A DNA stretch of 60,000 nucleotides from Cryptomeria japonica (Eukaryota > Streptophyta > Pinopsida > Cupressales > Cupressaceae). The stretch spans positions 915,813,648 to 915,873,647 of the forward strand of contig NC_081414.1 of NCBI RefSeq assembly GCF_030272615.1, given 5' to 3'. Each line of letters starts with the position of its first letter. The first letter of the stretch is position 1. Position numbers and translations under genes: made by a program. The notes beneath the pieces were generated by a model. The model was not told the DNA's origin. It ran no database searches and saw only the letters and a program-made list of their open reading frames with translations. This document shows positions 1 through 11,273 of the stretch, in pieces.

Positions 1-524
1 AAAATGAACAAGACACACAAAACAAAAACAAAGTGCAAAAGACACATGACAAACACAAGATGACAAACCAACCAACCAAAGAGACCTCAATACTCAAATA
101 TCTCAACAACTAATTAAAACACAAAGATAAATGCCACAACATGAGCACGAGCAATCACATAAAAGAGAAAAGTTGACATCATCCATGAACCATCAATAGT
201 AAAACTATGAGTTCATGAGAGAAAGAAGAGAGAGAACATGAATACACACTTTGGTGATCCATGAGAAGAAAGGTGAAAAAGAGAGAAACCATGGACACCT
301 CACCCCTAAAACAAGGTGATCCATGGAGAGAAGGACATGGAAATCTAGCCCCCATACCCTGTCTAGGTGATCCATGTAAGGGAGGAGAGTGAGAACACTG
401 TTAGTTCCACCCAACCTCAAGTGCGTGTGTGCAAGTGAGGTTCGGAATACCTCATAGGAGTCTATGCTTGATTACGCTACAACGTATTTATAATGTATAG
501 TACAAGTGTCAAGAAAGGTGTGAT

Positions 525-862
525 ATATTTCTCTAAGAGTATGTTCTCTGGTTCCGAGAATAATCACCCTGCATATGAGAAAAGTGGTGTCATCTCGCTC
601 TAAGAGCTCATGCTCTGGTTTCGAGAATGACCCATTGTACAAGAGAAAAGAAAAAGTGAAGACGTCTCACTCTAAGGGTCTGTTCTCTAGTTCCAATAAT
701 GACCCACTATACGAGAGAAAAAAATAAGTGAATACATCTCGCTCTAAGAGTATGTGCTCTGGTTTTGAGAATGACCCATTGTACAAGAGAAAAGTGATGG
801 AATCTTTCTCTAAGAGGCTTCCCTCTGGTTCCAAGAATGTCCCACTGTATAATGCATGAGAG
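525..862. repeat. Five-copy tandem repeat, about 58-73 bp unit
   Basis: Five consecutive diverged copies share the frame 'tctcgctctaagag ... ctctggttncgagaatgaccca ... gagaaaa'. Starts lie near 528, 593, 665, 738 and 806. Unit length varies because the A/G-rich spacer at the end of each copy differs. The array lies in the non-coding 3' part of the gypsy-like element. No open frame runs through it. Confidence 0.7.
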
Positions 863-2429
863 AATTATGGTACAAAGGAGAAGTGTGGGTGCCCCCCCCT
901 TAAGATGTCAACAAAGTTTAATGTTGATATCTTAAGGAAAGTAGAACAAGGATACCTACCTTCGACACCAAGAAGATATCCATTATGCAATAATTTCATA
1001 GAGCTATGCAAGAGAGGGAATACTCTTCAAGAAAGGATAATATAGTTGAAAAGAGATATTGTTCTGTAAGTGTAAAGGAGATCCTTGGAGGAGGAGAGAT
1101 CTTTGTTCAAAAGACATCTACCCCCAAGAGGAGTTGTCTTAGACAAATATAACATCTTCTAGAACAAGAAAATGAAAGAACAAGAATGCAATCCTTCCTC
1201 CTAGTTCTAGATGAAAGAGATTCTTGATGAGGGATGACTTAATTTTAGCCCCCAGAGGGATGGGTGAATTTATCAAAGATGTAAATTACTAGGTGTAAAA
1301 GAGGTCATAGTGAAGGACTAACACCTCTTGTATAAGAGAGAATCCTTGAGCCAACAACCAACAACTATGCACAAGGAATGACATCAAGTAATATGACCTA
1401 CACCATCCACTTAATAGGGAAAATTTGATCCCTAGAGAAAGACAGAGAAGGATCAATGCCCCCCAAGCTAAGGGACAATGAGATGAGCTTACACGATCTA
1501 CTAAAGAGATTAAACATAAGAAAATGTGCAATGAACTTACATGAACACATGCAAGAAAAGACACTAGTAAAAGTAAAATGCATGTCTCAAGAAGTGATAT
1601 TCTTCTAACAAATGAGAGAAAAAGAATCATATATTCCCCAAGGGGGATTAATCATAAAATCATACCATTGTAAGAAATGATAATCACATATGAAAAATGC
1701 AACCTCTAAAGGAAATAATGATGAATGAAAAAGAAACAAAGGGAAAGAAGCGAAAATCCTTGCCCACCAAGTGAGGAGAGCAAAGAGAAACATTAAACAT
1801 ATTTTCAGATGGTGATTATTTTCAAGTGATATGCCTTCCTAGTGGAATAAATCCTTTCAAAGAAGGGATACATACTTCTCAAGGGATCATTCCCTACTAA
1901 GGGGCATGTCATATTTGTGAATAATCGAAACTATAAAAGAGGTAATATTTCCAAGAGAATGAAGGAAAGAGAAGAAGTGTAGTACTCATTAAATATTCCC
2001 CTCTCCAAGCAAAGAGGAAAACCAAAGAATAGTTATATGCTCACATAAGAATAACAATGTACAACAAAAGAGATCTAATAATTAATAATGCACAAAGATA
2101 GAGATAAATGTATAGAAAGAAGAAGAAAAATGAACTTCATGTTGCTGCCCCAAAGTATGTTAAAGTGAAACAATACCACCACTAATGATAAAGAGATCTT
2201 GTTAAATGGGCTAATTATGCCATAGGGTGAAGAGAAACATAAAGGAAAAAGAAGTGCTACGGCACTATGTTTTTACCAAGAAATACAACTAGATCTGTTG
2301 TGAGACAAATTTGTGCAAGATCATATTTCAGTTGAACAAATTTTTTAAATGCATAATATTTTCCAAGAGAATGTGAATATGAATCATGAAAAATGCAATA
2401 TTCAATACCTTTCACTTGCTTAAGATTTT

Positions 2430-3276
2430 TTTTTATTTTGAGGAGGAAAGGAAATGTTCTTGTCATATTTCAATCTCCAATAGATTCTTGTAGCTAATCT
2501 GTCATAATGGTAAATATTGTCTTCACATAAAGGAGAGGGTTTGTTAGGAGAAGAAGTTTCATTATCCACAATTCTAATTTTGCCACTATCTATGCCATCT
2601 TGAATAGACTTTTGAAAATCAGGGCAATCATCAAATTATGGTCATGGGTTTGATGAAATGAACAAAAATGATGCTTTGAAGAAAAAATATTCTTGCATTC
2701 TCTCTTGATTTATTGTTTTTGAAGATAATCTTAAAATTTTTGAAGCCTAAGGAATTCGTCCATAGAAAGAAGGGTGATACTTCCTAGGCCTCTTGTAGTA
2801 GTTTGTGTGAGAGGATTTATAGGGACACAAATTCCATGCTCAAATTTCCCAATTCTGTGTCATTTAAAACCTTATTTTGTAATTATATGAAAGCCACAAC
2901 TATAAGAATGTTGCAATTGACTAGATGGAGGAACAAGATCATGTTTTTCTTTGAAATCTGATGTGTAAGGAGGCAAAAAAGGATTTGTAGATGAAGGAGG
3001 AGTATCATGTGAAATGAAAATCTCTTTTCCTTTATCAAGCTTATCCTTTTTGTGGATTGGGGAAGAACATCTTCATCATCTAAAAGCTCATTTTTAGTTA
3101 TTTCTATGCGACGGGAAAGGTCATGAATAAAATGCATGACATAATCCTCCCTACATATACTTTGATGTTGAAGATAGGTCTTAGGAGAATAAGGAGGATC
3201 TAAAGATGTAAGAATGTTGATGTTTTGATTTTGCCCCCATTTCTCAAGGATACATGTAGACGAAGAGGATGGATCC
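2430..3276 (-). pseudogene. gag-like fragments of a gypsy-type retroelement
   Basis: Minus-strand translation from an ATG at 3276 gives a hydrophilic gag-like stretch beginning MDPSSSSTCILEKWGQ. After frame changes comes a proline-rich segment. Around 2690-2640 there is a Cys/His cluster reading FCSFHQTHDHN which, after a one-base frame change, continues DCPDFQKSIQDG. This resembles the variant Cys-His motif (CxFHxxHDHxxxDC) of plant gypsy gag proteins. The product would be the capsid/nucleocapsid of the element. Frame is lost at least twice, so nothing functional is encoded. The long minus-strand frame at 2883-3671 covers part of it but has a non-coding hydrophobic start. Family assignment is moderate; decay is certain. 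Confidence 0.5.
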
Positions 3277-4307
3277 ATGTTACTTTCCAATGCTTGCTTC
3301 TTTTTAGAGAGATCATTAGTTAAAGAATTGGGTCTCATATCATACACACAAAATACCCTAGGAGAGGTACAAAGGTTAGGATCTCTACGTTTAGTATCTA
3401 CAAAAGCTTTAAGGTAATTAACATAGGAAATGCATTTTGTTAACAATATCACCATAATGCAACATAAATGATACATGAAAGCTTTGATATATAACTGAAA
3501 AGAAAGTAATTTGGAAATCCTACCAACACAATATGACCAAGTGTTATGAATAAAGAGAAGCGATAGGAAATGAAAGAAACTCTTATCCGACACATGATTA
3601 TAGTAATTATATGCAAAAATCAATGTAATCATATGTGAAAGAGCAAATAAATCCAATTTATTAATTGCCATTGAAAGTCTCTTTATTAAAATCTGAATTT
3701 GCTGGAAAAGCAGATCTAAAATTAGGACCTTTTATGAAAATCAATGTAAGATTTGAATGTGATGAATTTTGAATTTGTGTTTGACCTTAGAGAGTGTTAA
3801 AATTGATAAAGTATGCTGATTTTCTGGATTTGAGTAGAAAAATACAGTCAATTTCGTCTCCCAAAATTTTGGGAAAAAACGCCGAGGACCATGGCGAAAG
3901 TGCACACAGTCTGACCAACTTTTTAAAGAAATTTCAGGGATGATAGAAATTATGATTTTATTGCAGAATGCAAAAAAAAAGCCGATTTGGAGATTCTAGA
4001 TCGGTCAAACATGCAGTGAAAGGTCAAAAATAGAAGAATCTTAAAAATTAGGGTTGTATGATTTAACCACTGAACTTTCAGATTATAGAGATAGATTTGA
4101 ATTGCAATTTTTAAATAGAAATCAAATCTGAAACAAGTAATTAAAATTTTACACTTCACAAGCTTAATTTTCACAAAATGAAAAATTAGGGTTTTTATGC
4201 AATTAACCTCTAAAATTTTCAAATAGATCAAACTTGGAAATGAAAATTTGAAATTCAAATTGCAATTAATTAGATCTAATAATGAGAAATCATAATTAAT
4301 ATTCAAG

Positions 4308-4323
4308 ACGTCGGGTTCACCAA
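4308..4323 (-). other. Putative primer-binding site
   Basis: On the minus strand the sequence TGGTGAACCCGACGTC lies two bases inside a TG...CA LTR boundary (the LTR starts at 4326 on the plus strand). TGGTG(A/G)ACCCGACGT-type sites are used as tRNA primer sites by plant gypsy elements. The placement next to an LTR edge and upstream of gag supports the call. Confidence 0.5.
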
Positions 4324-4325
4324 AA

Positions 4326-5324
4326 TGTAAAGTGGAAAATTGGACCCTAGTGACTTGCCACCTAGGAGAGAGAAAGGAAGTCACTAGAATGATTTTCACT
4401 TGGAGGAACTTTACATTCAAAAGAGGGGCTTAAATCCACTAGATCCAAATCCAAGGGAGACAAGGATGTGAATTCCAAGCAGATTGCAAGGTTTGAAGCG
4501 TGATTTACCCTCTTTTGTAAATGAGAAAGTTGACTTGTTGACTATGTGGAACAAAGACAGAGATTAAGTGAAATAAGGAGTTACCAGTTCAGGATCACGC
4601 TGTAACTTTGGAACTAAACTAATTAGACTAATACAGATCTACCCTACAAATTTAGAGAAAATTCATCGGGACCATGGAGACAATGTACATGGTCTTCCAC
4701 AAAATCCGTGAAATGAAAAAGGTACTTTTGTCTCTACAAATGAAGCCCAAACCTGCAATTACAACTGCGCACCTGCAACCTACACATAGAAAAGAGAGGG
4801 AGAAGGGTTCTGAATAGGGTTTTTCTTAAGTCAAACCTCGGTTAAGGAATCAACCTTGAAAGAAAATAATTGCAAATACTTGAATGTAAACAATGGAAAT
4901 ATATACCTTGTAGATCTGCAACTTGTTGATGAGAAAACCAACTCCCTTTTATACATGCCTTAGAAGATTAATTCATCTAACCAAAGGCCGACATCGGGGA
5001 GATTTGGGATCCCAAAGTGCAGATAGGGTCGAGGGACCTATCTTGGGGCCACCCTAAGAGGGTGGGACAGGGGTGCCATGCCGCTGTCCAAGGGGTACAG
5101 GGTGCAATGCCCCTGTCCTGCCCTATCTTGGGGCTCGAATAGGGTCTTGAGGCTATCTCAGGGCTCAAACAAGAAGAGGTCAAGGGGTGAAAATGCAAAA
5201 AAGAGGTATTGGTCAGGAAGGAGGGTGTCGTCACCAAAGTGAGGACTTCAAATGTGGTTAAAATTGCAAGAGGCACAATTTTATGACACTTCAATGTCAT
5301 TATAACATCATCATGACATCAACA
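4326..5324 (-). repeat. Putative 5' LTR of the gypsy-like element
   Basis: The block starts TGTAAAGTGG next to the primer site and probably ends ...GACATCAACA near 5324. The far boundary is inferred only from the TG/CA convention, because the partner LTR is outside the window. The part from 4990 to 5170 is GC-richer than its surroundings. Confidence 0.35.
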
Positions 5325-7365
5325 CATGCCATTTCCTCTTGTTTGAACCTTTTCCTAAAGAAACAACAAGGGACTCTAGCATTTCTTTCAACCTTGATGT
5401 CGATGCCTCCACCATAATATCTAAAGATGAATCCATATAATGTTTCCTTTTAGCATGCCTTCTATCAATTTCCTTCTGAATAGCCTAGAGAGTCACAAAG
5501 TTCTTAGAAATTTTATTTCTATGGACCATCATCACGTCAATCTCCCTTTTGAGGATTGTTTGGTTGTCTGGAAGCTCCTCAATAACCATTGGCATATCCT
5601 TCCAATCATTCTTATATTCCATCCTCTCGATGAGTCCCTTCAACTCCTCCTCCAACCCTTCCCACTTCTAAAGTTTTTTCTGCAAAATCATAGGCCGCCA
5701 CCCAAACCCTCTTCCTTATGATCCTCTACCCAACCAAAAGCTCTTATGTCCACCTCAGCAAGGACCTCAATCCTATTAATTTTCTTCTTCACCACATTTA
5801 TTTGGCCAAGAAACCAACAAATTATGGCTTTTTTTATTGTAAGCATCAAAGAGCTCATTTACCTTATTTACAAGGGATAGAAATTCCCATTTTTCTTGGG
5901 GACTTAGAAGTGGATGGGGGAGGAGAGCCAAAAGAGGAGGTAGAAGGAGTTGATTTTTCTAGTAGGGTTGTCTAGAGTCCATTCTTACCCTTTAGATGAG
6001 AAGGAAACAAAATCCTAATAAGCATTGTCATCTTCCTCCGACTCTTCAATAACACATTCAAGAATAGGGAGCTAGGGGGTTCTTATTTTTAGCCAGCCTA
6101 CTAAGGTTAACCATGGTAAGGGTCCCTTTGAGCTTAAGGGTATAACTCATGTCTTTACCTTTAAGGTTATTTAAGAGTTCAACAAAGGACTACAGGGAAG
6201 CTCAAGGATTACTAGCCAGCCCACTAGTAGACATCATATTCAAATGAAAATTATATGGATGTAGAATAAGCCCCCAATGCAGGGGAAGGACATTTTTAGA
6301 TTTAGAAATTACCACAAACTAAGAGATGGATGAAAGAAGCTAGTAAGGTAAATTTATCTTCACACCATAGGGAAGAGCTGAGTGGAATGTTTGAATCTTG
6401 AAAGTAGTGTGGACTCTTTCCGAACCCTAGGAAAGTCATCTCCATTGAATCCACTTTCCAGGTGAGCAATTTTCTCCCTTGGTTTTAGAATATTCAAAAA
6501 ATCTACCTTGTAGTTTCCCTTAGGTTTATTAGTAAGCCATACATTATGTACAAGTAACATTAAATATTACTAACTAATTTTGAATGATATTAAATATTGA
6601 TAATATAATGAGTAGACCTATTCTATGCAAATAAAATAATATATTATATATAAAAAAGCTATGACTTAGAGAACTCTAAAGATGTTGACATAAGCAAACA
6701 TATCAAATGCTAAAAAATGACTCTTTTGTGTATTTTTCCATGTTTTACTAAATTACATTTTTGAAGACTTTCAAAGTGAAATTTGTCCTCAAAATTGTTG
6801 TTAGTCATTAAAATTGAATATCCAAAGGCATCAAATTAAATGGAATAAATTAGATCTCTTGGAGATCTTTCCATCAATGTAAAGAAGTCCAAATTTATAT
6901 TTCTTTTGAAATTTTTTGTTTAGTAAGTTATTTTCTCATAGCACACTATTCATTTCAAACATAAAAGGCTATGGTGACTATTGATATTCATTTTAATTTT
7001 ATATATTAAATTTTGGTTTAAATAAAAAGTGACTTTTGGAGGCAAACATCTCTTTTCATTAGAAAACCATTTTATCCATTCATATTTTCAATATATTATA
7101 GGATTATCACAATAGATATTGTTACTTGAATTCTCAACTAAATCTATAAATTCTATTTCCCCTAGTCCCGTTGATATTTCTTGTTGCATCCACTATTTGA
7201 ATCCATATTAAATAAGCATCTAAATAAAAAATTAATCATATTTATTATATATTTTATTAAAAAACATTTTGTTGAGACTTTAGTCAGATTTAATAAAATC
7301 TATGAAAAATGTCAGTTATTAATATTATGTTAGTCTATTTAAAAAAAAACTATGTTTGGTAAACT
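5325..7365. other. No recognisable gene
   Basis: Short frames at 5440-5721 (+), 5718-5975 (+) and 6360-6560 (-) match no family I recognise. Base composition in 5320-6540 is more coding-like than the flanks, so this may be a further transposon remnant. From 6560 to 7365 the sequence is AT-rich with many stops in all frames. Confidence 0.4.
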
Positions 7366-7620
7366 TTTTAACATGACTGATGACATTGGCATGCCACACC
7401 CTTTGGTTCCACATGAAACTCTTTTTAGTTGGAGCTATGAACCAATGAGGCCACACATGGGGAACCTCATCCCACGGTTCAATTTATCAAACTCGTGAAC
7501 TCAACGGCCCAATGAAAGAACAAGGAATGCAAACCAAGTGGCCCAATAGGGATTTAAACCTTGGTGGCTGCTTCACCAATGAAGTTTTTTAACTACAACA
7601 CTACATGTTTGAAGACATAT
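7366..7620 (-). mobile_element. SINE-like tRNA-derived element, copy 1
   Basis: On the minus strand a box-A-like segment (GTAGTTAAAAAACTTCATTGG) is followed by a box-B-like segment (GGTTTAAATCCC). The copy ends in a tail reading 'catgccaatgtcatcagtcatgttaaaaa'. The same tail form occurs in the copy at about 20290-20450. Together these suggest a tRNA-derived SINE family. Boundaries are approximate and no target duplication was established. Confidence 0.4.
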
Positions 7621-7769
7621 TATGTAAGTCTACGATTATGAAGATTAATAAATTTATTAGTTTTCTAAAAATATTTAAGAATTAATTGGTAAGGAAAAGA
7701 GAAAAGAAAATATAAATTAAGAAATAGAATTCAATAGTCAATAGAGACAACAAATTTAGATTCCTACTA

Positions 7770-8062
7770 ATGGCTACCCACTCATCCTCTCACTCCCTAA
7801 ATTCAAACCTCCATCTCCTTCCTTTCGTGGCTAATACCAATTATGTCTCCCTTGGTTATGGCTCTCTTATCTACATAATACTTGTAGACATTTCTAACTT
7901 AGAGCCATTCCCTCGCAAAAAAGTCTACTACAATGTCAATTTAAAACACTTCTATTGATTCTCCACTTAAAAATTTATTTTGTGGACTTTCTCTATAAAC
8001 TCTTAAGGGGTTCCTCTATCCAACTTGTAAAATACCTCCCTTGTGCATCCCCTATTCTAGAG
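7770..8062 (+). pseudogene. Possible 5' flank of the LINE ORF1 split by the LTR element
   Basis: A short frame from 7770 (MATHSSSHSLNSNL...) precedes the LTR element that inserted at 8063. Sequence immediately downstream of that element (15208 onward) is LINE ORF1-like. This flank is therefore expected to be the upstream continuation of the same LINE. I see no diagnostic motif here, so the call rests on position only. Confidence 0.25.
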
Positions 8063-8385
8063 TGTTGAAGTAAATTTTATTTACTCTTACTTAAGTTCCA
8101 CTTAATTAGATATTAGTTTTCATTATTTAATATTTCCTAAGTGCATTATTATTCATAGTTGAGTTAGTGATGGTTGGTTTCTACCCACCCTACCTATTCT
8201 TGCATCCTATTGAGACACATGGAATTTTATGTGCTCCCACCTCTCTTGCATCTTTCCTATATAAGAAAGGGCATTGTACAATTGTAGATATCTCAATATC
8301 ATATATTGGTGATTTATATCTTTTCTCTGTTTGTGGAAGTTGTAGCGGTCGTTTCAATCCTGGCTTAAAGTTCATAACTCCGATA
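8063..8385 (+). repeat. 5' LTR of the 8-15 kb element
   Basis: The LTR is 323 bp, beginning TGTTGAAGTAAAT and ending CTCCGATA. The shared core 'cctatataag' could serve as a TATA region, followed by 'ttttctctgtttgtggaag'. It aligns along its length with 14891-15207. Confidence 0.8.
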
Positions 8386-8398
8386 TGGTATCAAAGCC
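8386..8398 (+). other. Primer-binding site, initiator tRNA-Met type
   Basis: TGGTATCAAAGCC abuts the 5' LTR. It differs by one base from the usual plant copia site TGGTATCAGAGCC. Confidence 0.75.
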
Positions 8399-9701
8399 TC
8401 TAGATTTTCTCTTCTTTCCATCAGAGGCATTCACCAGCCATTGAGATCTTGGCTATTGGAGCTATGTAATTATTGGAATTGGGAAATTTATTTGAAAAAA
8501 TTCTATTTCACCTTATTATCAATTTTTTGATCATTCTCTGGTTCCTTAATACCATTTCATTTCCATTCTTCTGATTTGGTGATTGCTTAGGTATTTTATT
8601 TTATTACGACATCCAATATTTTACTAGGTGAATTATTTTATTGAATCTTTAGTGTTTTTTCTTTCAACTTGCAAAGGCTAGTGCATTCTTTGTCTTAGTT
8701 TTTCTCATGCATTGTATACAATCTATTGGCAGGCTTCATTCCATGATCCGAGATTGTGTTGCATCTTGTTGATTGTTTAAAACCACATTTGTTATATATG
8801 TTATTATAAGATTAGGCTCATGGGCCTATGGATGGAATCATTTGTGTGCTCAAATTCACCTTGGTGCACTTTATTTAATGAATGATATTGGTGCGAAGTT
8901 TATCATTAGTGGTTGTGATTCATTCTTTGGATCATTTTTATTTTGTGGCATGTGTAACCACCACCCTATCACCACCTCATTTCCCTATCAATGGGTCCTA
9001 TATCACTACCCTCATCATCAAATTGGGTTTTTACTTAGTTTTTTAACCATGGGATATTTTTATTGTCATTTTGAAAGTTTATTTTGTGATGGCCTTATTT
9101 CTATATTTTTTAAGAATTGTCATATTTGTAAATGGTGTTTTCTCTTCATCCATCTTTAACTATTTTTAATAGGGGAAACTACAAAAATAGGCAATTTGGG
9201 AGCATTACTCATCTTTCATACCTTAATTTACTGCCTCATTTGTATGATTTAGATCCTCTACCTAGAACAACTAGTCAATAATTTTCTTGGAATTGCAAAA
9301 TGACTCATGTCCTAGGAGCTAGTGGTGTGCATGTAAATGATGACATTATGGAGCCTATTGTTGATTTTGACTATCCTTATGCTCTTTGAACTAAAATTTG
9401 GAATTTCTATGGAGAAACTAATAGTTGGCCATTGTCAGATGACCCTATTTTTTATTGGTGTGTGTGTCTCTTCACCCTTTATAGAGAATACCGTATGATT
9501 TTGATAATATTAATAAATTTTAGACCTTGGATTATTTTGATATTGAGTTTTCTTACGAGGTTCTTGATTCTTCTTCTAAGATAGTTGATCCATCTTTACT
9601 TAAATTGACTCCTTATCTAGAGTCATTTGATTATTCCATCACTCGTAATCAACAAAAGCATCATTGTCTTTAAGACTTGGCTGAAGGATATATTGTGAGT
9701 T

Positions 9702-9913
9702 ACTTGTTGTTATTTCTGGATTTGATTGTGTCTATGTTTTTTGCATCAACTTTTCAAATCACACTCGGTGATTCATCATCAAGATGATAGAGAGCAAAGG
9801 ATGATTTCTCTACTCTTTTTCTCTCTATCATCTTGATGATGAATCACAGAGTGTGATTCGTAACGTTGATGCAAAAAACATAGACACAATCAAATCCAGA
9901 AACAATAGCAAGT
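9702..9913. repeat. Foldback/hairpin element with 93-bp arms
   Basis: Arms 9702-9794 and 9821-9913 are near-perfect reverse complements around a 26-bp loop. The left arm starts ACTTGTTGTTATTTCTGG and ends GATGATAGAGAG. The arm sequence recurs as the terminal inverted repeats of the element at 48537-49542, which identifies a family of foldback-type elements. The left arm begins directly at the 12-bp flanking repeat. Confidence 0.8.
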
Positions 9914-9928
9914 AACATGATGGATTGT

Positions 9929-11273
9929 TACCCTTGATGGTCGCTTTGCTAGTATATTTTCTTATCATTTCATGATTCTTAATCATTTTAGGCATGGTAA
10001 AAGGATTTCAATTCCCTTTTATTTGTTTTCTTTCTTGAAGAAAATTCTAGCTAGCCATGCCAATAATCTAGTTAATCATGTGTTACATGAAGGATTAATT
10101 GTTCTTATCATGGAATATGCTAAGGCTAATGAGGTTAAGCGTTCCCTGGCTATCAAAACCCCCATATCGTCCACCAACCCTGAGGTGCAGGTAGTGTCGG
10201 CTAAAAATATGGAGGGAGAGGATAGTGGAATGGCCATGGATTAGCGGGATATTGAGATTTCAGAAGATCTTGACTACTGTCCCACTCAAGAGGAAGATCA
10301 CGCCCACATGACCCCTAGGATTGGCAGTAGGAGGAGGAACAAACATCCTAGATGGGCGGCTATTAAATATAAGACTCTTGAAGCCAAACCACAGGATTCT
10401 GACTCACCAAAATATTAAAAAACTAAGTCGGTGAAGTCTGGTGATGACAAGGGAAAAGAACAGTAAATTAAGCTTGACATCCCTATTAATGCTGACCAAG
10501 TAAAACAGGGGATGGCCACTATTGATTCGAAGTTGGAGAAACTTATCAAGAATTCTATTAGTGGGCAAGAGAATTAGTTCCTGTGGGTTGGTAAGGAAAT
10601 TAACATGTTGAAAGGGGGTATCAAGGGTATCATTGATACATTTACAGATAACCCTAAACCAAGTAAAATTGATAAGCTGATCCCGATGACATGAAAATTT
10701 ACTAGAGATGTAGAGACTATGAAGACTGACCATGAGAGTATAATTGGTTATCTAGAATTAAGTGTGGAAGAAATAAAAGGGAGCTTGAGGAAATTAGTGA
10801 ACATTAGTAAGGAAGCCATGAATAGTAGTATGGAGGGCCTCAAAAAAGTTAATGTGATGATTGCTAATCACAAAGCTCAGCCTTTATCCAGCATTCCGCC
10901 TCTGGAAACTAAACAGAAGAATAAATTATAGCATTCAAGTGTGCAAGGTATTGGTTCTCAGACTACGACTGGCCCATATACTAGAACCAGAAGTAGGAAT
11001 CAAGAGAAGGGTACCTCAAGGTTCATTATGGATGATCTTGAAGACATAAATCAGGAAATGATCCAGAAGAACTCGGAATTGGTGCACTCTTTCCAGTAGG
11101 ATGTTGGTGTTTTGTTTTGTGCTTAGCTTTTTTTTTGTATTTTTTTTATTTTGTGGACTCGGCCCCTATTTCATCTGTTGGTTAGCTGTTGGTTTTGGTT
11201 TGTTTTATGACTGATCTTTGTTTGTAAAAATTTGGGTTTCGGGTGCTTGTAAAACCCGTTTACCTTAATCAAA
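9929..11273 (+). mobile_element. 1.35-kb non-LTR-type retroposed insert
   Basis: Exact 15-bp direct repeats AACATGATGGATTGT (9914-9928 and 11274-11288) bound the insert. It ends in an A-rich 'ttaatcaaaa', as expected for target-primed reverse transcription. The interior carries broken coding sequence. First comes a segment LDGRFASIFSYHFMILNHFR; then a basic stretch RIGSRRRNKHPRWAAIKYK; then a long charged, probably coiled-coil part (10400-11080) ending at 11097. Several in-frame stops are TAG. This could be a LINE ORF1-type product or a retroposed transcript; no reverse transcriptase is present. Confidence 0.6.

Larger units (their letters stand above)
1..5324 (-). mobile_element. Decayed Ty3/gypsy-type LTR element, 5' portion
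   Basis: Read on the minus strand, this block runs from a probable 5' LTR (4326 to about 5324) through a primer-binding-like site (4308-4323) into a gag-like region (about 2430-3276). It then continues into A/G-rich non-coding sequence that leaves the window at base 1. No reverse transcriptase or integrase is recognisable. Three copies of GGTGATCCATG lie at 253, 316 and 366. The gypsy assignment rests on the gag motif and the primer site, so it is an inference. The 3' LTR is not in view. Confidence 0.45.

Noticed and set aside
2883-3671. Longest minus-strand frame (262 codons), looks like a membrane protein
   Set aside because: Its hydrophobic first half is AT-rich non-coding DNA. The second half overlaps the gag-like region, partly in another frame.
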